Source of the DNA: Alphaproteobacteria bacterium
GTDB lineage: Bacteria > Pseudomonadota > Alphaproteobacteria > RF32 > CAG-239
Assembly (NCBI GenBank): GCA_017465945.1
Contig: JAFTVD010000011.1
Span: 1-54,668, forward strand
Direction of reading: 5' to 3'
DNA length: 54,668 nt
In this document: in pieces, positions 26,169-35,884 of the stretch
How positions within the stretch are numbered: the stretch's first letter is position 1
How the letters are laid out: the number at the start of each line of letters is the position of its first letter
Program-made: the position numbers and the translations under genes
Notes under the pieces: generated by a model
Told to the model about the DNA's origin: nothing
Databases searched by the model: none
The model's input: the letters and a program-made list of their open reading frames with translations, nothing else

Positions 26169-26240
26169 AGGCGCATGGGGGTTCGAACCCCAGACCCACT
26201 GATTAAGAGTCAGTTGCTCTACCAACTGAGCTATGCACCC
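26165..26240 (-). tRNA. tRNA-Lys(CTT)
   Basis: Complete 76-nt cloverleaf with encoded CCA. The acceptor GGGTGCA pairs with TGCGCCT (two G-U pairs). The D-arm contains AGCTCAGTTGGTAGAGC, the anticodon arm ACTGA-CTCTTAA-TCAGT gives anticodon CTT, and the T-arm holds GGTTCGAACCC. Confidence 0.97.
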
Positions 26241-26259
26241 ATAATCAAAAACTTTGTTT

Positions 26260-26287
26260 ACTATAATCAAAAGTTTTTTAATTGCAA
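26260..26287 (-). promoter_or_regulatory. Promoter of tRNA-Lys
   Basis: On the minus strand TTGCAA (plus 26282-26287), 16 nt, TATAGT (plus 26260-26265), 20 nt before the tRNA. Confidence 0.65.
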
Positions 26288-26388
26288 GATATTTTTTTAT
26301 ATTTATAGAAAAAACTTGCTTTTAAATTTAATTTGTGCTTCTATTGTTTTGTTTTCAAATAATTATGTGTAATTTAATTCTTATATTT

Positions 26389-26778
26389 ATGGATGAAAAA
26401 TTAAAAAAATTAGCTATTGAAGATTTTGTTAAACAATATGGCAAAACACCAAAAGAATGTGGATATCCTATTATTGATGTTTATAGAAAACAGTCAGCTT
26501 TTTTGTATGGAAAATCTCTTGAAGCAATAAAGGGATATAAAACTTGTCAAAATATACTTCGTTGGCTTATGACGTGGTTTTTGTTTCCTATGGTTATGGC
26601 TTTTATTGTCTTTATGTTTGGACTTCTTCAATATTGCAATGACAGTAAAGTTAATCCGTTAATTGTTATTTCCCTTTCTTTTTTTGCTTTTTGGATTATT
26701 CTATTTATTATACAATATATCCGAGTTAAAAAAGCTGATAAAGTAAGTAGAAATAATGTTATTTGGCTTAATTATTAA
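26389..26778 (+). CDS. Two-helix membrane protein, unknown (129 aa)
   Basis: A soluble N-terminal half of about 60 residues (DEKLKKLAIEDFVKQYGKTP...) followed by two hydrophobic helices (about residues 62-84 and 93-115) and a basic tail. No family recognised. I set the start at ATG 26389 because the longer frame would begin in a run of A/T with no ribosome site, and TTATATTTATG matches the A/T-only start context of related genes here. It ends in a strong terminator. Confidence 0.6.
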   Translation: MDEKLKKLAIEDFVKQYGKTPKECGYPIIDVYRKQSAFLYGKSLEAIKGYKTCQNILRWLMTWFLFPMVMAFIVFMFGLLQYCNDSKVNPLIVISLSFFAFWIILFIIQYIRVKKADKVSRNNVIWLNY

Positions 26779-26786
26779 CTTAAGTT

Positions 26787-26816
26787 AAAACAGCCCTTTT
26801 GAGGGCTGTTTTTTGT
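26787..26816 (+). terminator. Intrinsic terminator
   Basis: AAAACAGCCCT (26787-26797), TTTG loop, AGGGCTGTTTT (26802-26812), T-run. Confidence 0.9.
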
Positions 26817-26817
26817 A

Positions 26818-26846
26818 TTGACTTTAAAGTGTTGTTTATATATATC
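26818..26846 (+). promoter_or_regulatory. Possible promoter of the GH13 gene
   Basis: TTGACT (26818-26823), 17 nt, TATATC (26841-26846). A second -10-like TATACT lies at 26873-26878. Confidence 0.45.
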
Positions 26847-26893
26847 TTTTTTTGCGATTTTTATTTTTATGTTATACTATTAATTCTAATTTT

Positions 26894-28474
26894 ATGAAAA
26901 CAATTAACAATGAGGTAATTTATCAAATCTACCCTCTTACGTTCAATTATGCTCCTGGTAGCAAAAGCGATCCATATAAAGGTGCATACGGAAACTTAAA
27001 AGGTGTTACAGCTTTGGCTGATTACGTATCTTCTCTTGGAGTTGATGCTATTTGGATTACTCCTTTTTATCCTTGGAATGGTACTGGTTTTGGTTATGAT
27101 ATAACAGATTATTGCGCTATTGATCCTATGTTTGGTGATATTGATGACTTTAAAGAACTTTGCCAAGTTTATCATAACAAAAAAATTCGTGTGATTATTG
27201 ACCAAGTATATAATCATTGCGCAGAAACGCATCCTTGGTTTCAAAAGAGTATTGAAGGAATAGAACCTTACAAAGATTACTTTATTTGGGCTGATGCCAA
27301 AGATTTTGATGATGAAGGAAAACCTATTATTCCAAATAACTGGAAAGCTATTTGGAATAGACATGGAGAATCTGTTTGGGAATGGTCTGATAAGAGAAAA
27401 CAGTTTTATATGCATACTTTTGATTATTCTATGCCAAATATCAATATTAATAATCCTTTAGTGCAAGATGAACTCTTGAATATTGCAAAATTTTGGTTTG
27501 ATCTAGGTGCAGATGGTTTTCGCTTGGATGCGGCTGTTCATTATGCTTGCGATCCTTCGTTTAGGGATAACCCTATTATAAAAAATGGGGAATTTGAGGG
27601 ACAGCAAGACAGAATTTATGACATTCAGACTGTTGGTGGAAAAAATTTTCTTAAACGTTTAAGAAAATTATGTGATTCTTATGAAACACCGAAGACACTT
27701 TTGGCTGAATTTAGTCATAAAATGACAAGCAAAAAAGCAACAAAACGAGTAAAAAGTTTTTTCAATCATCCCCCTTTTGATGCTGGTTTTTCTGGAGCTC
27801 TTAATTTTGGTTTACCAGAATTAAGATATGCTATCCAAAAAGAACTTTTTGTTTCACCTTTTGGTAAAAATATTAACTGGGCATTAAGTTCTCATGATGT
27901 AGAACGTGTTGGTTCTCGTATGTTTGGTAATGATTGCTCTATTTCTAAAAAGAAAATGCTTATGCACCTTCTTTTATCTCTTCCTGGTAGTATTTGTATT
28001 TTCCAAGGTGACGAATTAGGACTTGATAATCCTTTGGATTTTAGCAAATGCAAAAGTCTAGAATTTGATCCCAAAAATATTTGGGAAAATTATAATTCTC
28101 CTTGGGATGCTTCTCGTGCTGGCTTTGCAATGAGTGATAATGAAGATGATGTAACTCGCAAAATGGCATTACATCCAGATGAAAAACAGTATGAACTTGC
28201 TGTTTCAAATCAAAATTTTGCAGGCTCTATCTTTAATGAAACCCGTATGTTTATTAAAGAGCGCAAAAATTCAATATTTAGTGAACATGGTAATGTATAT
28301 TTCATTGATGACATTTGCAATGATGAAGTTATTGCTTTTGTTCGAACTAATGTTGATGGTACAAAGGAAATACTTTTGGTGTACAATTTCAGTAATTCCT
28401 TCATAAAATTCTCTTATTTAGGAGAAAATTATGTATTGTCTGCTCAATCATTTATGCAAAAAGTTATTTTGTGA
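26894..28474 (+). CDS. GH13 alpha-glucosidase/alpha-amylase family enzyme
   Basis: A 526-aa cytoplasmic GH13 glycoside hydrolase without signal peptide. The four conserved regions are present: DQVYNH at 103-108, GFRLDAAVHY at 208-217 with nucleophile Asp212, general acid Glu272 in LLAEF, and SSHDVER at 333-339 with the transition-state stabiliser Asp336. The early QIYP and GYDITDYCAIDP resemble oligo-1,6-glucosidase, trehalose synthase or alpha-glucosidase subfamilies rather than amylases. It probably hydrolyses or rearranges short alpha-glucosides. The start is ATG 26894 in an A/T-only context without Shine-Dalgarno, unusual among the conserved genes here. It is monocistronic. Confidence 0.88.
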   Translation: MKTINNEVIYQIYPLTFNYAPGSKSDPYKGAYGNLKGVTALADYVSSLGVDAIWITPFYPWNGTGFGYDITDYCAIDPMFGDIDDFKELCQVYHNKKIRVIIDQVYNHCAETHPWFQKSIEGIEPYKDYFIWADAKDFDDEGKPIIPNNWKAIWNRHGESVWEWSDKRKQFYMHTFDYSMPNININNPLVQDELLNIAKFWFDLGADGFRLDAAVHYACDPSFRDNPIIKNGEFEGQQDRIYDIQTVGGKNFLKRLRKLCDSYETPKTLLAEFSHKMTSKKATKRVKSFFNHPPFDAGFSGALNFGLPELRYAIQKELFVSPFGKNINWALSSHDVERVGSRMFGNDCSISKKKMLMHLLLSLPGSICIFQGDELGLDNPLDFSKCKSLEFDPKNIWENYNSPWDASRAGFAMSDNEDDVTRKMALHPDEKQYELAVSNQNFAGSIFNETRMFIKERKNSIFSEHGNVYFIDDICNDEVIAFVRTNVDGTKEILLVYNFSNSFIKFSYLGENYVLSAQSFMQKVIL

Positions 28475-28475
28475 T

Positions 28476-28516
28476 AAAAAAAAGAAATCTACTATAATGG
28501 TAGATTTCTTTTTTTT
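28476..28516. terminator. Bidirectional intrinsic terminator
   Basis: A stem of about 16 bp with an AAGAAATCTAC/GTAGATTTCTT core (28482-28492, 28500-28510), flanked by A8 and T8. It serves both the GH13 gene (+) and the 28515 gene (-). Confidence 0.85.
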
Positions 28517-29117
28517 AAGAGCTACGTTCTTGTTGTATTGAAGGATATGATATTAATTGGGTATCATATTTTTTAACTTGATTTTCTCTTCTTATTGCAA
28601 ATAACTCTTCTATAGCTGTTGCCCTTTTATCTTCTTTTTGCATTTCATCTAAAATTCTTTTTTCTTCTTCTAACTTTTTTCTTTTATCATCTAACTTTTT
28701 TACTTTATTTTCTAGTTCAATTTGTTTCTTTACATCCATTTCTCTTTGTTTTTTTTCAATTATTTTTCTTTTTCGCTCGTCTATTCTTTGAGAATTTATA
28801 TCATTTACTTTACTATCTTTGTTCCATGATAATCTACTTTCAAAACGATGCTGACGATTATTGGCTATTGTTTGAAAGTGAGATATATTTATATCTGTAT
28901 GATTAGCTTTATTTGCTTCAAAGCGTGAATTGTTATTTATTTTATTTATTGATAACTCTATTTTTTGGGATATATCACCTATATATTCAGATGATATAGT
29001 AGAATCTTCTACCATATTTTTTAATTGCAAGTTAGATATGTTAAGATTTTCATCAATTATTTCAAACATGATGTTTTTTTGTTTAGAACTACTTTTATGT
29101 TCTTTCACATTTGACAT
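28515..29117 (-). CDS. Coiled-coil protein, partner of the 29119 gene (200 aa)
   Basis: No family recognised. Residues 1-100 are polar, Asn/Ser/Ile rich. From about 108 to 170 runs a strongly charged coiled coil (RKRKIIEKKQREMD..., KKLDDKRKKLEEEK). No signal or membrane segment. The start lies 1 nt after the stop of the preceding gene (TAAGATG), with AGGA inside that gene's end, so translation is coupled. A long coiled coil next to a possible amidase suggests an adaptor or chaperone role, which is inference. Confidence 0.6.
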   Translation of the reverse strand: MSNVKEHKSSSKQKNIMFEIIDENLNISNLQLKNMVEDSTISSEYIGDISQKIELSINKINNNSRFEANKANHTDINISHFQTIANNRQHRFESRLSWNKDSKVNDINSQRIDERKRKIIEKKQREMDVKKQIELENKVKKLDDKRKKLEEEKRILDEMQKEDKRATAIEELFAIRRENQVKKYDTQLISYPSIQQERSS

Positions 29118-29118
29118 C

Positions 29119-30261
29119 TTATCGTCCTAATCTTTGTTGCATAAAAAATGATGCTGTCATTGTTTGATTTTGTGAATTATTTTTTGCTTCTTGTTCATTT
29201 TGGCGTCTTATTTCTGCTTGTTTGATTAATGTTAGCGCTACTTCCTTTGGCACTTCCATATCTTTAGGAATTGAAAATCTTACAGTTTCACCATATCTTG
29301 CAAAATTTGGACCATTAGGTTCTGTTCCGTCACTTTTAAATTGTCCATGATTGTCTTTTACACATATATGACCATGTACGGGACCACCTTCACCATATTG
29401 ATTAACTAGACTATTATAACGACGTCCCTCAAAATAATCAGGTATTTTGTTATCACAAATTACAATACTTCCTTCTGGCATTTTTTGGCAAAACTCACGC
29501 ATTTGCTCATTTTCTGGTGAATGTTTTGAGTGATTGTGAGCTTTATTTTCTACTGAAACAGTAATAAACTTGCCACTTTCTTCTAATGGAATATATGAGT
29601 TACATGCAGAATTATGTCTTCCGCCTCCTATTTTTTTGGGCCATTTTGCAGAGTCTCCTGATAATATACCAGCACATCTTGCATTATCAAAAATTGTTTG
29701 AACACCTGCTAAACAATTTTGTGCTAAAGCTCCATTTACTCTATCTGCAGACCTTGCTAATTTTGCACTTGTTGGACCTGATTTAAACTGAAATAGTATT
29801 TCTGGATTTTCATTTATAACTGCTTGCATATCATCAACGGTTACTCCAGCATTTTCCATTAAATCGTTTACACTCACATTACTTGAAATTTTAGCACCTT
29901 TGGCTTTCTCATAAAGTTCTTCGGCTCTTTCATCTATTGTTTTTTGGTAAGGAATAAAAGCACTTCTTCCTTCTATAACATCTTCCCAATTAACATTACT
30001 TGTTGCATTTTGGGCAATTTTATTTTTATTATTTAATTCATAAACTTGTATTTTTTTATTAAAATTATTTGCACTTATTTCATTTTTTATTTCTTGTTCT
30101 TTGATTGGGGCAAAATCTTGATTTTGAGCATTACCATCTGATACCAAACTTAATACTAGCAAACCATATTTGCCAATTTTGTTGGCACAATTTTCTATAA
30201 ACTCCCAAGCTTTTTGGGCGTCTTGTTTTAACTCTGATATCAAATCTTTTTTATCACTCAT
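29119..30261 (-). CDS. Possible NlpC/P60- or CHAP-like papain-fold protein (380 aa)
   Basis: The C-terminal half has the order of a papain-fold amidase. QNCLAGVQTIFDNA (Cys183 at a helix start) comes first, then EGSIVICD as a core strand near 263-270, then HGHICVKDNHGQFKSDG with His298 and a polar residue (Asp311 or Asn316). CHAP and NlpC/P60 peptidoglycan amidases show Cys, then GH(I/V), then a polar residue in that order. Residues 1-160 are a different, largely helical region with a short hydrophobic stretch near 33-42. No Sec signal is seen, so export, if any, would use another route. GGAG is 7 nt before ATG 30261. The functional call is by motif only. Confidence 0.5.
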   Translation of the reverse strand: MSDKKDLISELKQDAQKAWEFIENCANKIGKYGLLVLSLVSDGNAQNQDFAPIKEQEIKNEISANNFNKKIQVYELNNKNKIAQNATSNVNWEDVIEGRSAFIPYQKTIDERAEELYEKAKGAKISSNVSVNDLMENAGVTVDDMQAVINENPEILFQFKSGPTSAKLARSADRVNGALAQNCLAGVQTIFDNARCAGILSGDSAKWPKKIGGGRHNSACNSYIPLEESGKFITVSVENKAHNHSKHSPENEQMREFCQKMPEGSIVICDNKIPDYFEGRRYNSLVNQYGEGGPVHGHICVKDNHGQFKSDGTEPNGPNFARYGETVRFSIPKDMEVPKEVALTLIKQAEIRRQNEQEAKNNSQNQTMTASFFMQQRLGR

Positions 30262-30344
30262 ACCCAATCTCCAAGCCTTATAGCAAGCATTTTATAGATT
30301 ATACCATATTTTTTAAGGCTTGTAAAGTGTTTTAAATCCGATAT

Positions 30345-32909
30345 TTAGATTTTTTTTTGCAATATTATAGCATTATTTTTGATATCAATTTCAACAACCT
30401 GATTATCGCAAATTTCTCCTTCAAGCAAAGCATACGCCATTTTATTTTCTAATTCTTTTTTTAACAAACGTTTTAATGGTCGTGCTCCATAAATTTCATC
30501 AAAACCATTGTTTGTAATCCATTCTATTGCTTTATCGGTGAGCTTAAAGGTTATATTTCTATCCTGTAAGCGTTTTTCTATTTCCTTTAATGTTAACAAA
30601 GCAATTTCTTTTATACTATCTTTAGATAATTTATTGAATATAACTATATCATCTATTCTATTAATAAATTCAGGACGGAAAGATTGTTTTAAGCTTTCCA
30701 TTACTTTCAATTCTTTTTCTTCATCGTTTAAGCTAGTATTTACTAAATAAGAAGCTCCTAAATTAGAGGTCATTATTATGATTGTGTTTTTAAAATTAAC
30801 TACACGACCTTTACTGTCTGTTAGTCTACCATCATCTAGTACTTGAAGCAAAATATTAAATACATCTGGATGTGCTTTTTCTACTTCATCAAATAAAATA
30901 ACTTGATACGGACGACGACGGACACTTTCTGTTAATAGACCGCCTTCTTCGTAACCAATATATCCAGGAGGAGAACCAATTAAACGAGATACAGAATGCT
31001 TTTCCATATATTCTGACATATCTACTCGTAGCATTGCATTTTCATCATTAAATAAAAATTCTGCCAAACTTTTAGCAAGCTCTGTTTTACCAACTCCTGT
31101 TGGTCCTAAAAACATAAAAGAACCTATGGGTTGATTTTGATTTGATATACCAGATCTTGAGCGCCTTACAGCATTTGAAACAGCTAAAACAGCTTTGTCT
31201 TGCCCTATAACTCGTTGCTTTAAATGTTCTTCTAGATGTAATAATTTTTCTCTTTCTGATGACAACATTTTATCAACGGGGATACCTGTCCATTTAGATA
31301 CAATTTTAGCAATATCTTCAGGTTGAACTGTTTGTGTTTCTTCTTGCTTGGTATTTTTTTCTAATTCTTTAAGCTCGTTTATTAAGCTTGGAATTATACC
31401 GTATTGCAACTCCCCTGCTTGTTCGTATTTACCATTACGCTCTGCTATTAAGGCTTCATTTTTAGCTTTATCTAACTTATCTTTTATTTCGGTTATTTTA
31501 GATAAATTTTCTTTTTTATTTTCCCATTTTAAATTTAAGGTACGAGCATTTTCTTCTATATTAGCAAGCTCTTCTTCTAAATCTTTTAGTCTTTTTTTAG
31601 AATTTTCGTCTGTTTCCTTTTTTAGTGCTTCTCTTTCTATTTTTAATGCCATAATTTTTCTATCTAGAGCATCTAAATCTTCAGGCTTGCTATCAACTGC
31701 CATTCGAAGTGATGCGGCAGCTTCATCCATTAAATCTATTGCTTTATCTGGCATATATCTATCTTGAATATAACGATTGGCTAGAATTGAAGCTGATATT
31801 AATGAGGCATCTGAAATTCTTACCCCATGATGAAGCTCAAATTTTTCCTTTATTCCTCGTAGAATAGTAATAGTTTCTTCAACATCTGGCTCATTAACAT
31901 ATACTGGTTGAAAACGTCTAGCAAGAGCGGTATCTTTTTCTACATATTTTTTATATTCATTTAGTGTTGTTGCTCCAATACAATGGAGTTCTCCTCTTGC
32001 AAGAGCTGGTTTTAATAGATTTGAAGCATCCATTGAACCTGCTTCTGCTCCTGCTCCTACAATGGTGTGCATTTCATCTATAAATAATATTATGCTTCCC
32101 ATTGCTTCTTCTACTTCTTTTAATACAGATTTTAGCCGTTCTTCGAACTCACCTCTATATTTTGCTCCTGCAATTAATGCCCCCATATCCAATGCTAATA
32201 GCCTTTTTTTCTTTAATGATTCAGGCACATCATTATTGATTATACGCATTGCTAAACCTTCTACTATAGCTGTTTTTCCGACACCTGGCTCACCTATTAA
32301 TACAGGATTATTTTTAGTTCTTCTTGAAAGAACTTGAATGGTACGCCTTATTTCAGTATCTCTACCTATTACTGGATCTAGTTTTCCTTCTTTAGCACGT
32401 CTTGTTAGGTCTATTGTAAACTTTTTCAAAGATTCAAAAGTATCTTCTGCCGTTTGAGAGTCTGCTAATCTTCCTTTTCGATATTCTTTAATTACATTAT
32501 TTAATTTTATTGCATCTAACCCATTGTTTTTAAGTATTTCTGATGCTTTATTTTTTGTTATGCTTAATGCTTGAAGTAGACGTTCTAGGGTTACGAAATT
32601 GTCATTTGATTGTTTACTTAATTCTTCAGCTTTAATTAATAAGCTATTGTATTCTTGTGATAAATTACTCTGTATATTTTCTCCACTAACAGATGGGATT
32701 TTGCTTAATTCCTTTGAAGTTTCGTCATAAATTACCCCAAGATTACCCCCAGATTTGGCTAATATATCATCAATAACATTATCTTTTAATTCTAAAATTG
32801 CCCCAAGCAAATGGAGGGGGGTTACAAATTGATTTTGATTTTTAATGGCAATATCAACTGAATCTTTTATTGCTTCTTGTGATTTGATTGTAAAATTTTC
32901 AATATTCAT
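30345..32909 (-). CDS. clpB: ClpB disaggregase
   Basis: A hexameric AAA+ unfoldase that works with DnaK to rescue aggregated proteins; 854 aa, full length. An N-domain (Clp_N repeats, about 1-145) comes first. AAA-1 has GEPGVGKT near residue 205, then the coiled-coil middle domain (about 400-520) that separates ClpB from ClpA. AAA-2 has GPTGVGKT near 600 and ends in the C-terminal D2-small domain. Start ATG 32909 follows AAGGAG; the longer frame has no ribosome site. CTTGAT with an ACTACAT-like -10 about 20 nt further, upstream on the minus strand, is loosely like an alphaproteobacterial RpoH promoter. Confidence 0.96.
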   Translation of the reverse strand: MNIENFTIKSQEAIKDSVDIAIKNQNQFVTPLHLLGAILELKDNVIDDILAKSGGNLGVIYDETSKELSKIPSVSGENIQSNLSQEYNSLLIKAEELSKQSNDNFVTLERLLQALSITKNKASEILKNNGLDAIKLNNVIKEYRKGRLADSQTAEDTFESLKKFTIDLTRRAKEGKLDPVIGRDTEIRRTIQVLSRRTKNNPVLIGEPGVGKTAIVEGLAMRIINNDVPESLKKKRLLALDMGALIAGAKYRGEFEERLKSVLKEVEEAMGSIILFIDEMHTIVGAGAEAGSMDASNLLKPALARGELHCIGATTLNEYKKYVEKDTALARRFQPVYVNEPDVEETITILRGIKEKFELHHGVRISDASLISASILANRYIQDRYMPDKAIDLMDEAAASLRMAVDSKPEDLDALDRKIMALKIEREALKKETDENSKKRLKDLEEELANIEENARTLNLKWENKKENLSKITEIKDKLDKAKNEALIAERNGKYEQAGELQYGIIPSLINELKELEKNTKQEETQTVQPEDIAKIVSKWTGIPVDKMLSSEREKLLHLEEHLKQRVIGQDKAVLAVSNAVRRSRSGISNQNQPIGSFMFLGPTGVGKTELAKSLAEFLFNDENAMLRVDMSEYMEKHSVSRLIGSPPGYIGYEEGGLLTESVRRRPYQVILFDEVEKAHPDVFNILLQVLDDGRLTDSKGRVVNFKNTIIIMTSNLGASYLVNTSLNDEEKELKVMESLKQSFRPEFINRIDDIVIFNKLSKDSIKEIALLTLKEIEKRLQDRNITFKLTDKAIEWITNNGFDEIYGARPLKRLLKKELENKMAYALLEGEICDNQVVEIDIKNNAIILQKKI

Positions 32910-32975
32910 CTTTTTTCTCCTTATATCTTTTATGTAGTGTGTTAGAATAAGAAAAATCAAGTATGTATATAAAAA

Positions 32976-34454
32976 TTATTTTGGTAATTGTGCTTTTATG
33001 GCTTCTATTCCTTTTCTTGTGCTCATTATTACTGCATATTCATTATCAATATACAAGCCTTTATCATTTGGCCATGGTGTATCAACGGTTCTTAAATAAT
33101 TGTATAAATCTGGAGTTAGTTCTCGTATCTGTGATGAACCATAAAATAAAGTATTTGGAGCATAAAAATTAAACATTCCTGATGGAATATGACGAACTAT
33201 AAATGAGCGTTCGAGTATGTATGGTGTTGTTTTATCAAACTTATTATAATAATATTTTGGTCTTAAAGATATCTCATCTGTTAAAATTGGAGTTAAAGGA
33301 AGAATTTTGGATTTTTCTTCTATTCTTGAACTCATGCGCATTACAAGATTGGTTTCTGATATTTTGCCTAGGTGCCATACTTTTTGAGCATATATACTTT
33401 CATTTATTGAAAGCACAAGATAAATTAAACCAAATAAATAACCAAAATTTCGCCATATTGTTTTTTGCATTAACAATATAGCTATTGAACCAGCGTATAA
33501 AAAATTTAATCCATAAAAGTTAACTCTTGGCATTAGGGCTGTTTCATTTATATTAGATGTTAGAACAGAACTTAAAATTGTTGCACCACAAATTATAAAC
33601 CAAAAGATAATATTTCTTATATTCTTTATTGTTGACGATAAAGCTAGTATAACTATTATCCCCCCTGTTAGCTTTAGCATACGAGGAAAGAAAGGTATTG
33701 TTGTCCATAATTGAGAGAAAAATAATTTTATAAATTCTGGAATTTTTCTTATTATATCATTTATGCTATTTAATTCCATATTGTAATAATTTGACATTAT
33801 TAAGTGATAATGGGCTAGAACAATTAATAATAATTTGAAAATAGCAAGCGATAATATGATAATACTAAATGATTTTAGTACTTTTCTTATATTTGTTTCT
33901 TTTAGTATTATTTGGCGTACAAAAAATACTATAAATATCATCTCCATTGTACTTGGATATACACCAAGGGCTAATATGAAAAACAATAGAGCTATAATTT
34001 TAGGTAATATTTTTTCTTTTTCTATTAAAATTAATCCTCCAACAACTAGAGGTATTGCTGAAAAATTGCCTAAAATATTTATTGGAAAATATAACCACCC
34101 TAATATAAATGGAGTAGCAGTAAAGGAAATTGATACAATAAACGCAGATAATAACTTATTGATATTCCAATATTTGGCTAACAGAACAGCTCCTATTGAA
34201 AGCAAAATAAATGAAACAAAATTATTTAGGATTGGAAATATATGACCTGAAAATAAAAGTACATTTAATATAAATTTGCCAAACCTTGCTTCAAACATGC
34301 CTGTTGATAGGCTTAGGACTTGGGTTGTTCCTTTAACCCAATCCCAATCATGATTTCCAATAAAAAAAGTAGTTGTGTAATATAGAAAAATAATATTTAG
34401 CGTAATAAATACACTAAAAAATAAATACATATTATTTTTTAATAATTGTTTCAT
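32976..34454 (-). CDS. Polytopic membrane protein, GtrII-like glucosyltransferase (tentative)
   Basis: A 492-aa inner-membrane protein with about ten to eleven helices up to residue 370 and a periplasmic-looking C-terminal domain. The first loop reads GNHDWDWVKGTTQ and then EARFGKFILN, the layout of GtrII-type glucosyltransferases (an acidic residue after helix 1, then an Arg-rich WG/FGK segment) that modify O-antigen or other surface glycans. The match is by eye. It may also be another GT-C enzyme, like the GT39-type gene at 1173. It lies 66 nt upstream of clpB on the same strand. Confidence 0.55.
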   Translation of the reverse strand: MKQLLKNNMYLFFSVFITLNIIFLYYTTTFFIGNHDWDWVKGTTQVLSLSTGMFEARFGKFILNVLLFSGHIFPILNNFVSFILLSIGAVLLAKYWNINKLLSAFIVSISFTATPFILGWLYFPINILGNFSAIPLVVGGLILIEKEKILPKIIALLFFILALGVYPSTMEMIFIVFFVRQIILKETNIRKVLKSFSIIILSLAIFKLLLIVLAHYHLIMSNYYNMELNSINDIIRKIPEFIKLFFSQLWTTIPFFPRMLKLTGGIIVILALSSTIKNIRNIIFWFIICGATILSSVLTSNINETALMPRVNFYGLNFLYAGSIAILLMQKTIWRNFGYLFGLIYLVLSINESIYAQKVWHLGKISETNLVMRMSSRIEEKSKILPLTPILTDEISLRPKYYYNKFDKTTPYILERSFIVRHIPSGMFNFYAPNTLFYGSSQIRELTPDLYNYLRTVDTPWPNDKGLYIDNEYAVIMSTRKGIEAIKAQLPK

Positions 34455-34652
34455 TTTAACCTTAAAACCACAACTTAATATTTACTATTGTAAATTATTT
34501 TTTATAACCCTTTTTGTAAAGTTTTTTTGTTAATTAATTCAATGTAAAAAATAATTGGACATGGGGAGAAAAACAAAAAAAATATTGAAAAAAAATACTT
34601 TCGGTTTAGGATTTGATTGTTTTTATTTAATTAATTATTGGTAAGATGTGAT

Positions 34653-35402
34653 ATGGAACAAGTTGAAGAACAAAAGAAAGAAGAATCTTTAGGCGAAACA
34701 CTAAAAACTGTATTTTGGGCTATTATTATTGCGATAACAATTCGTACTTTTTTGTTTGAGCCTTATAAAATACCTTCTGGTTCGATGTACCCTACCCTTC
34801 AAGTTGGTGATTTTTTATTTATTTCAAAATATACTTATGGATATTCTAGACATTCTTTTCCTTTTAGTTTCCCTACATTTAAAGGAAGAATTTGGGAAGA
34901 TTTACCTGAGCGTGGTGATGTTGTTGTTTTTAAATATCCAGGGGATAACAAGACTGATTACATTAAGAGAATTGTGGGGATGCCTGGTGATAGAATTCAA
35001 GTTATTGATGGAAGGCTTCACATTAATGGAAAAGCAACAAAGCGTGAATACGTTGGTAAATATTTAATTGATGAATATGTTATTTTGCCTATTGAATTTA
35101 CTGAATATAAAGAGACAATGCCTGAAGGAAAATCATATAATATTCTTGAACTTAATGACAATATGAGAGTTGTAGATAACACTGTTGAGTTTATTATACC
35201 TCAAGGACATTATTTTATGATGGGTGATAATCGTGATAATTCCAACGACTCTCGTAAAGATGTCGGTTTTGTTCCTTTAGAGAACATTGAAGGAAAAGCT
35301 AGATTTTTATTCTACTCTCATGATAGTTCATCTGTTTGGTATAACCCTATTAGTTGGCTGAAAGCTATTAGGTGGAAAAGATTGTTTAGTAAAATAGAAT
35401 AA
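34653..35402 (+). CDS. lepB: Signal peptidase I
   Basis: Cleaves Sec and Tat signal peptides at the periplasmic face; 249 aa. One N-terminal helix (about 15-33), then catalytic Ser44 in PSGSMYPTL, general base Lys105 in DYIKRIVGMPGD, and the conserved GDNRDNSNDSR box E. Lacks the second helix of the E. coli enzyme, as is usual in alphaproteobacteria. I chose ATG 34653; an in-frame TTG at 34638 would add five residues. The Shine-Dalgarno is weak (TAAG). Confidence 0.95.
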   Translation: MEQVEEQKKEESLGETLKTVFWAIIIAITIRTFLFEPYKIPSGSMYPTLQVGDFLFISKYTYGYSRHSFPFSFPTFKGRIWEDLPERGDVVVFKYPGDNKTDYIKRIVGMPGDRIQVIDGRLHINGKATKREYVGKYLIDEYVILPIEFTEYKETMPEGKSYNILELNDNMRVVDNTVEFIIPQGHYFMMGDNRDNSNDSRKDVGFVPLENIEGKARFLFYSHDSSSVWYNPISWLKAIRWKRLFSKIE

Positions 35403-35403
35403 G

Positions 35404-35430
35404 AAAAAGCACCATATGGTGCTTTTTTTT
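35404..35430 (+). terminator. Intrinsic terminator of lepB
   Basis: AAAAAGCACC-ATAT-GGTGCTTTTT, followed by three more T. Confidence 0.9.
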
Positions 35431-35506
35431 TATAAATAGGCTTGATTTTTTTATTTTTTGAGTTATTGCTATTGCGGTATTTATGTTATTATTAAACCTT
35501 ACAATT

Positions 35507-35884
35507 ATGAATGAAATTAGAGAAGATATCCAAAGTTATGAGGATAACTTTTGGTATTGTTTTTGGACACTTATTGTCTCGACAGTTGTGTTTGCATTTG
35601 CTGACTGCTCAAAATTAGCTCTTTTAACATTGTTTCTTGCAATTTTTGTTCTTATTATCGAAAAGCTTATTCGGATTGCTGATTTATGTTTTTTAGAACA
35701 AGATTTTTCAACAACTCAATGTTTATGGCGAGTTACTTTTAACATGGTCATATTATTTGGATGTTTTTACGTTTTATATGATTTGATTATCGTACACAAA
35801 TATGGTTATCCAATCTATATTGAATTTAAAAACGAAATTATTGAACTAATTGGACGCCTTGATATTTGGGCGTCTTTTTTTTAA
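35507..35884 (+). CDS. Membrane protein whose last codons form a terminator (125 aa)
   Basis: Three to four hydrophobic helices (about residues 17-36, 38-54 and 78-98) and a short C-terminal tail ending in RLDIWASFF. No family recognised. The start at ATG 35507 lies in an A/T-only context (ACAATTATG) without Shine-Dalgarno. The final nine codons contain a perfect hairpin and an eight-T tract, and the T of the stop codon is the last T of that tract. Its stop codon also overlaps that of the convergent slyX gene. Confidence 0.6.
   Translation: MNEIREDIQSYEDNFWYCFWTLIVSTVVFAFADCSKLALLTLFLAIFVLIIEKLIRIADLCFLEQDFSTTQCLWRVTFNMVILFGCFYVLYDLIIVHKYGYPIYIEFKNEIIELIGRLDIWASFF
35853..35882 (+). terminator. 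Intrinsic terminator inside a coding region
   Basis: GACGCC (35853-35858), 10-nt loop, GGCGTC (35869-35874), then T8 (35875-35882). The stop codon of the 35507 gene is 35882-35884, so transcripts ended in the usual place would lack part of it. Confidence 0.7.
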
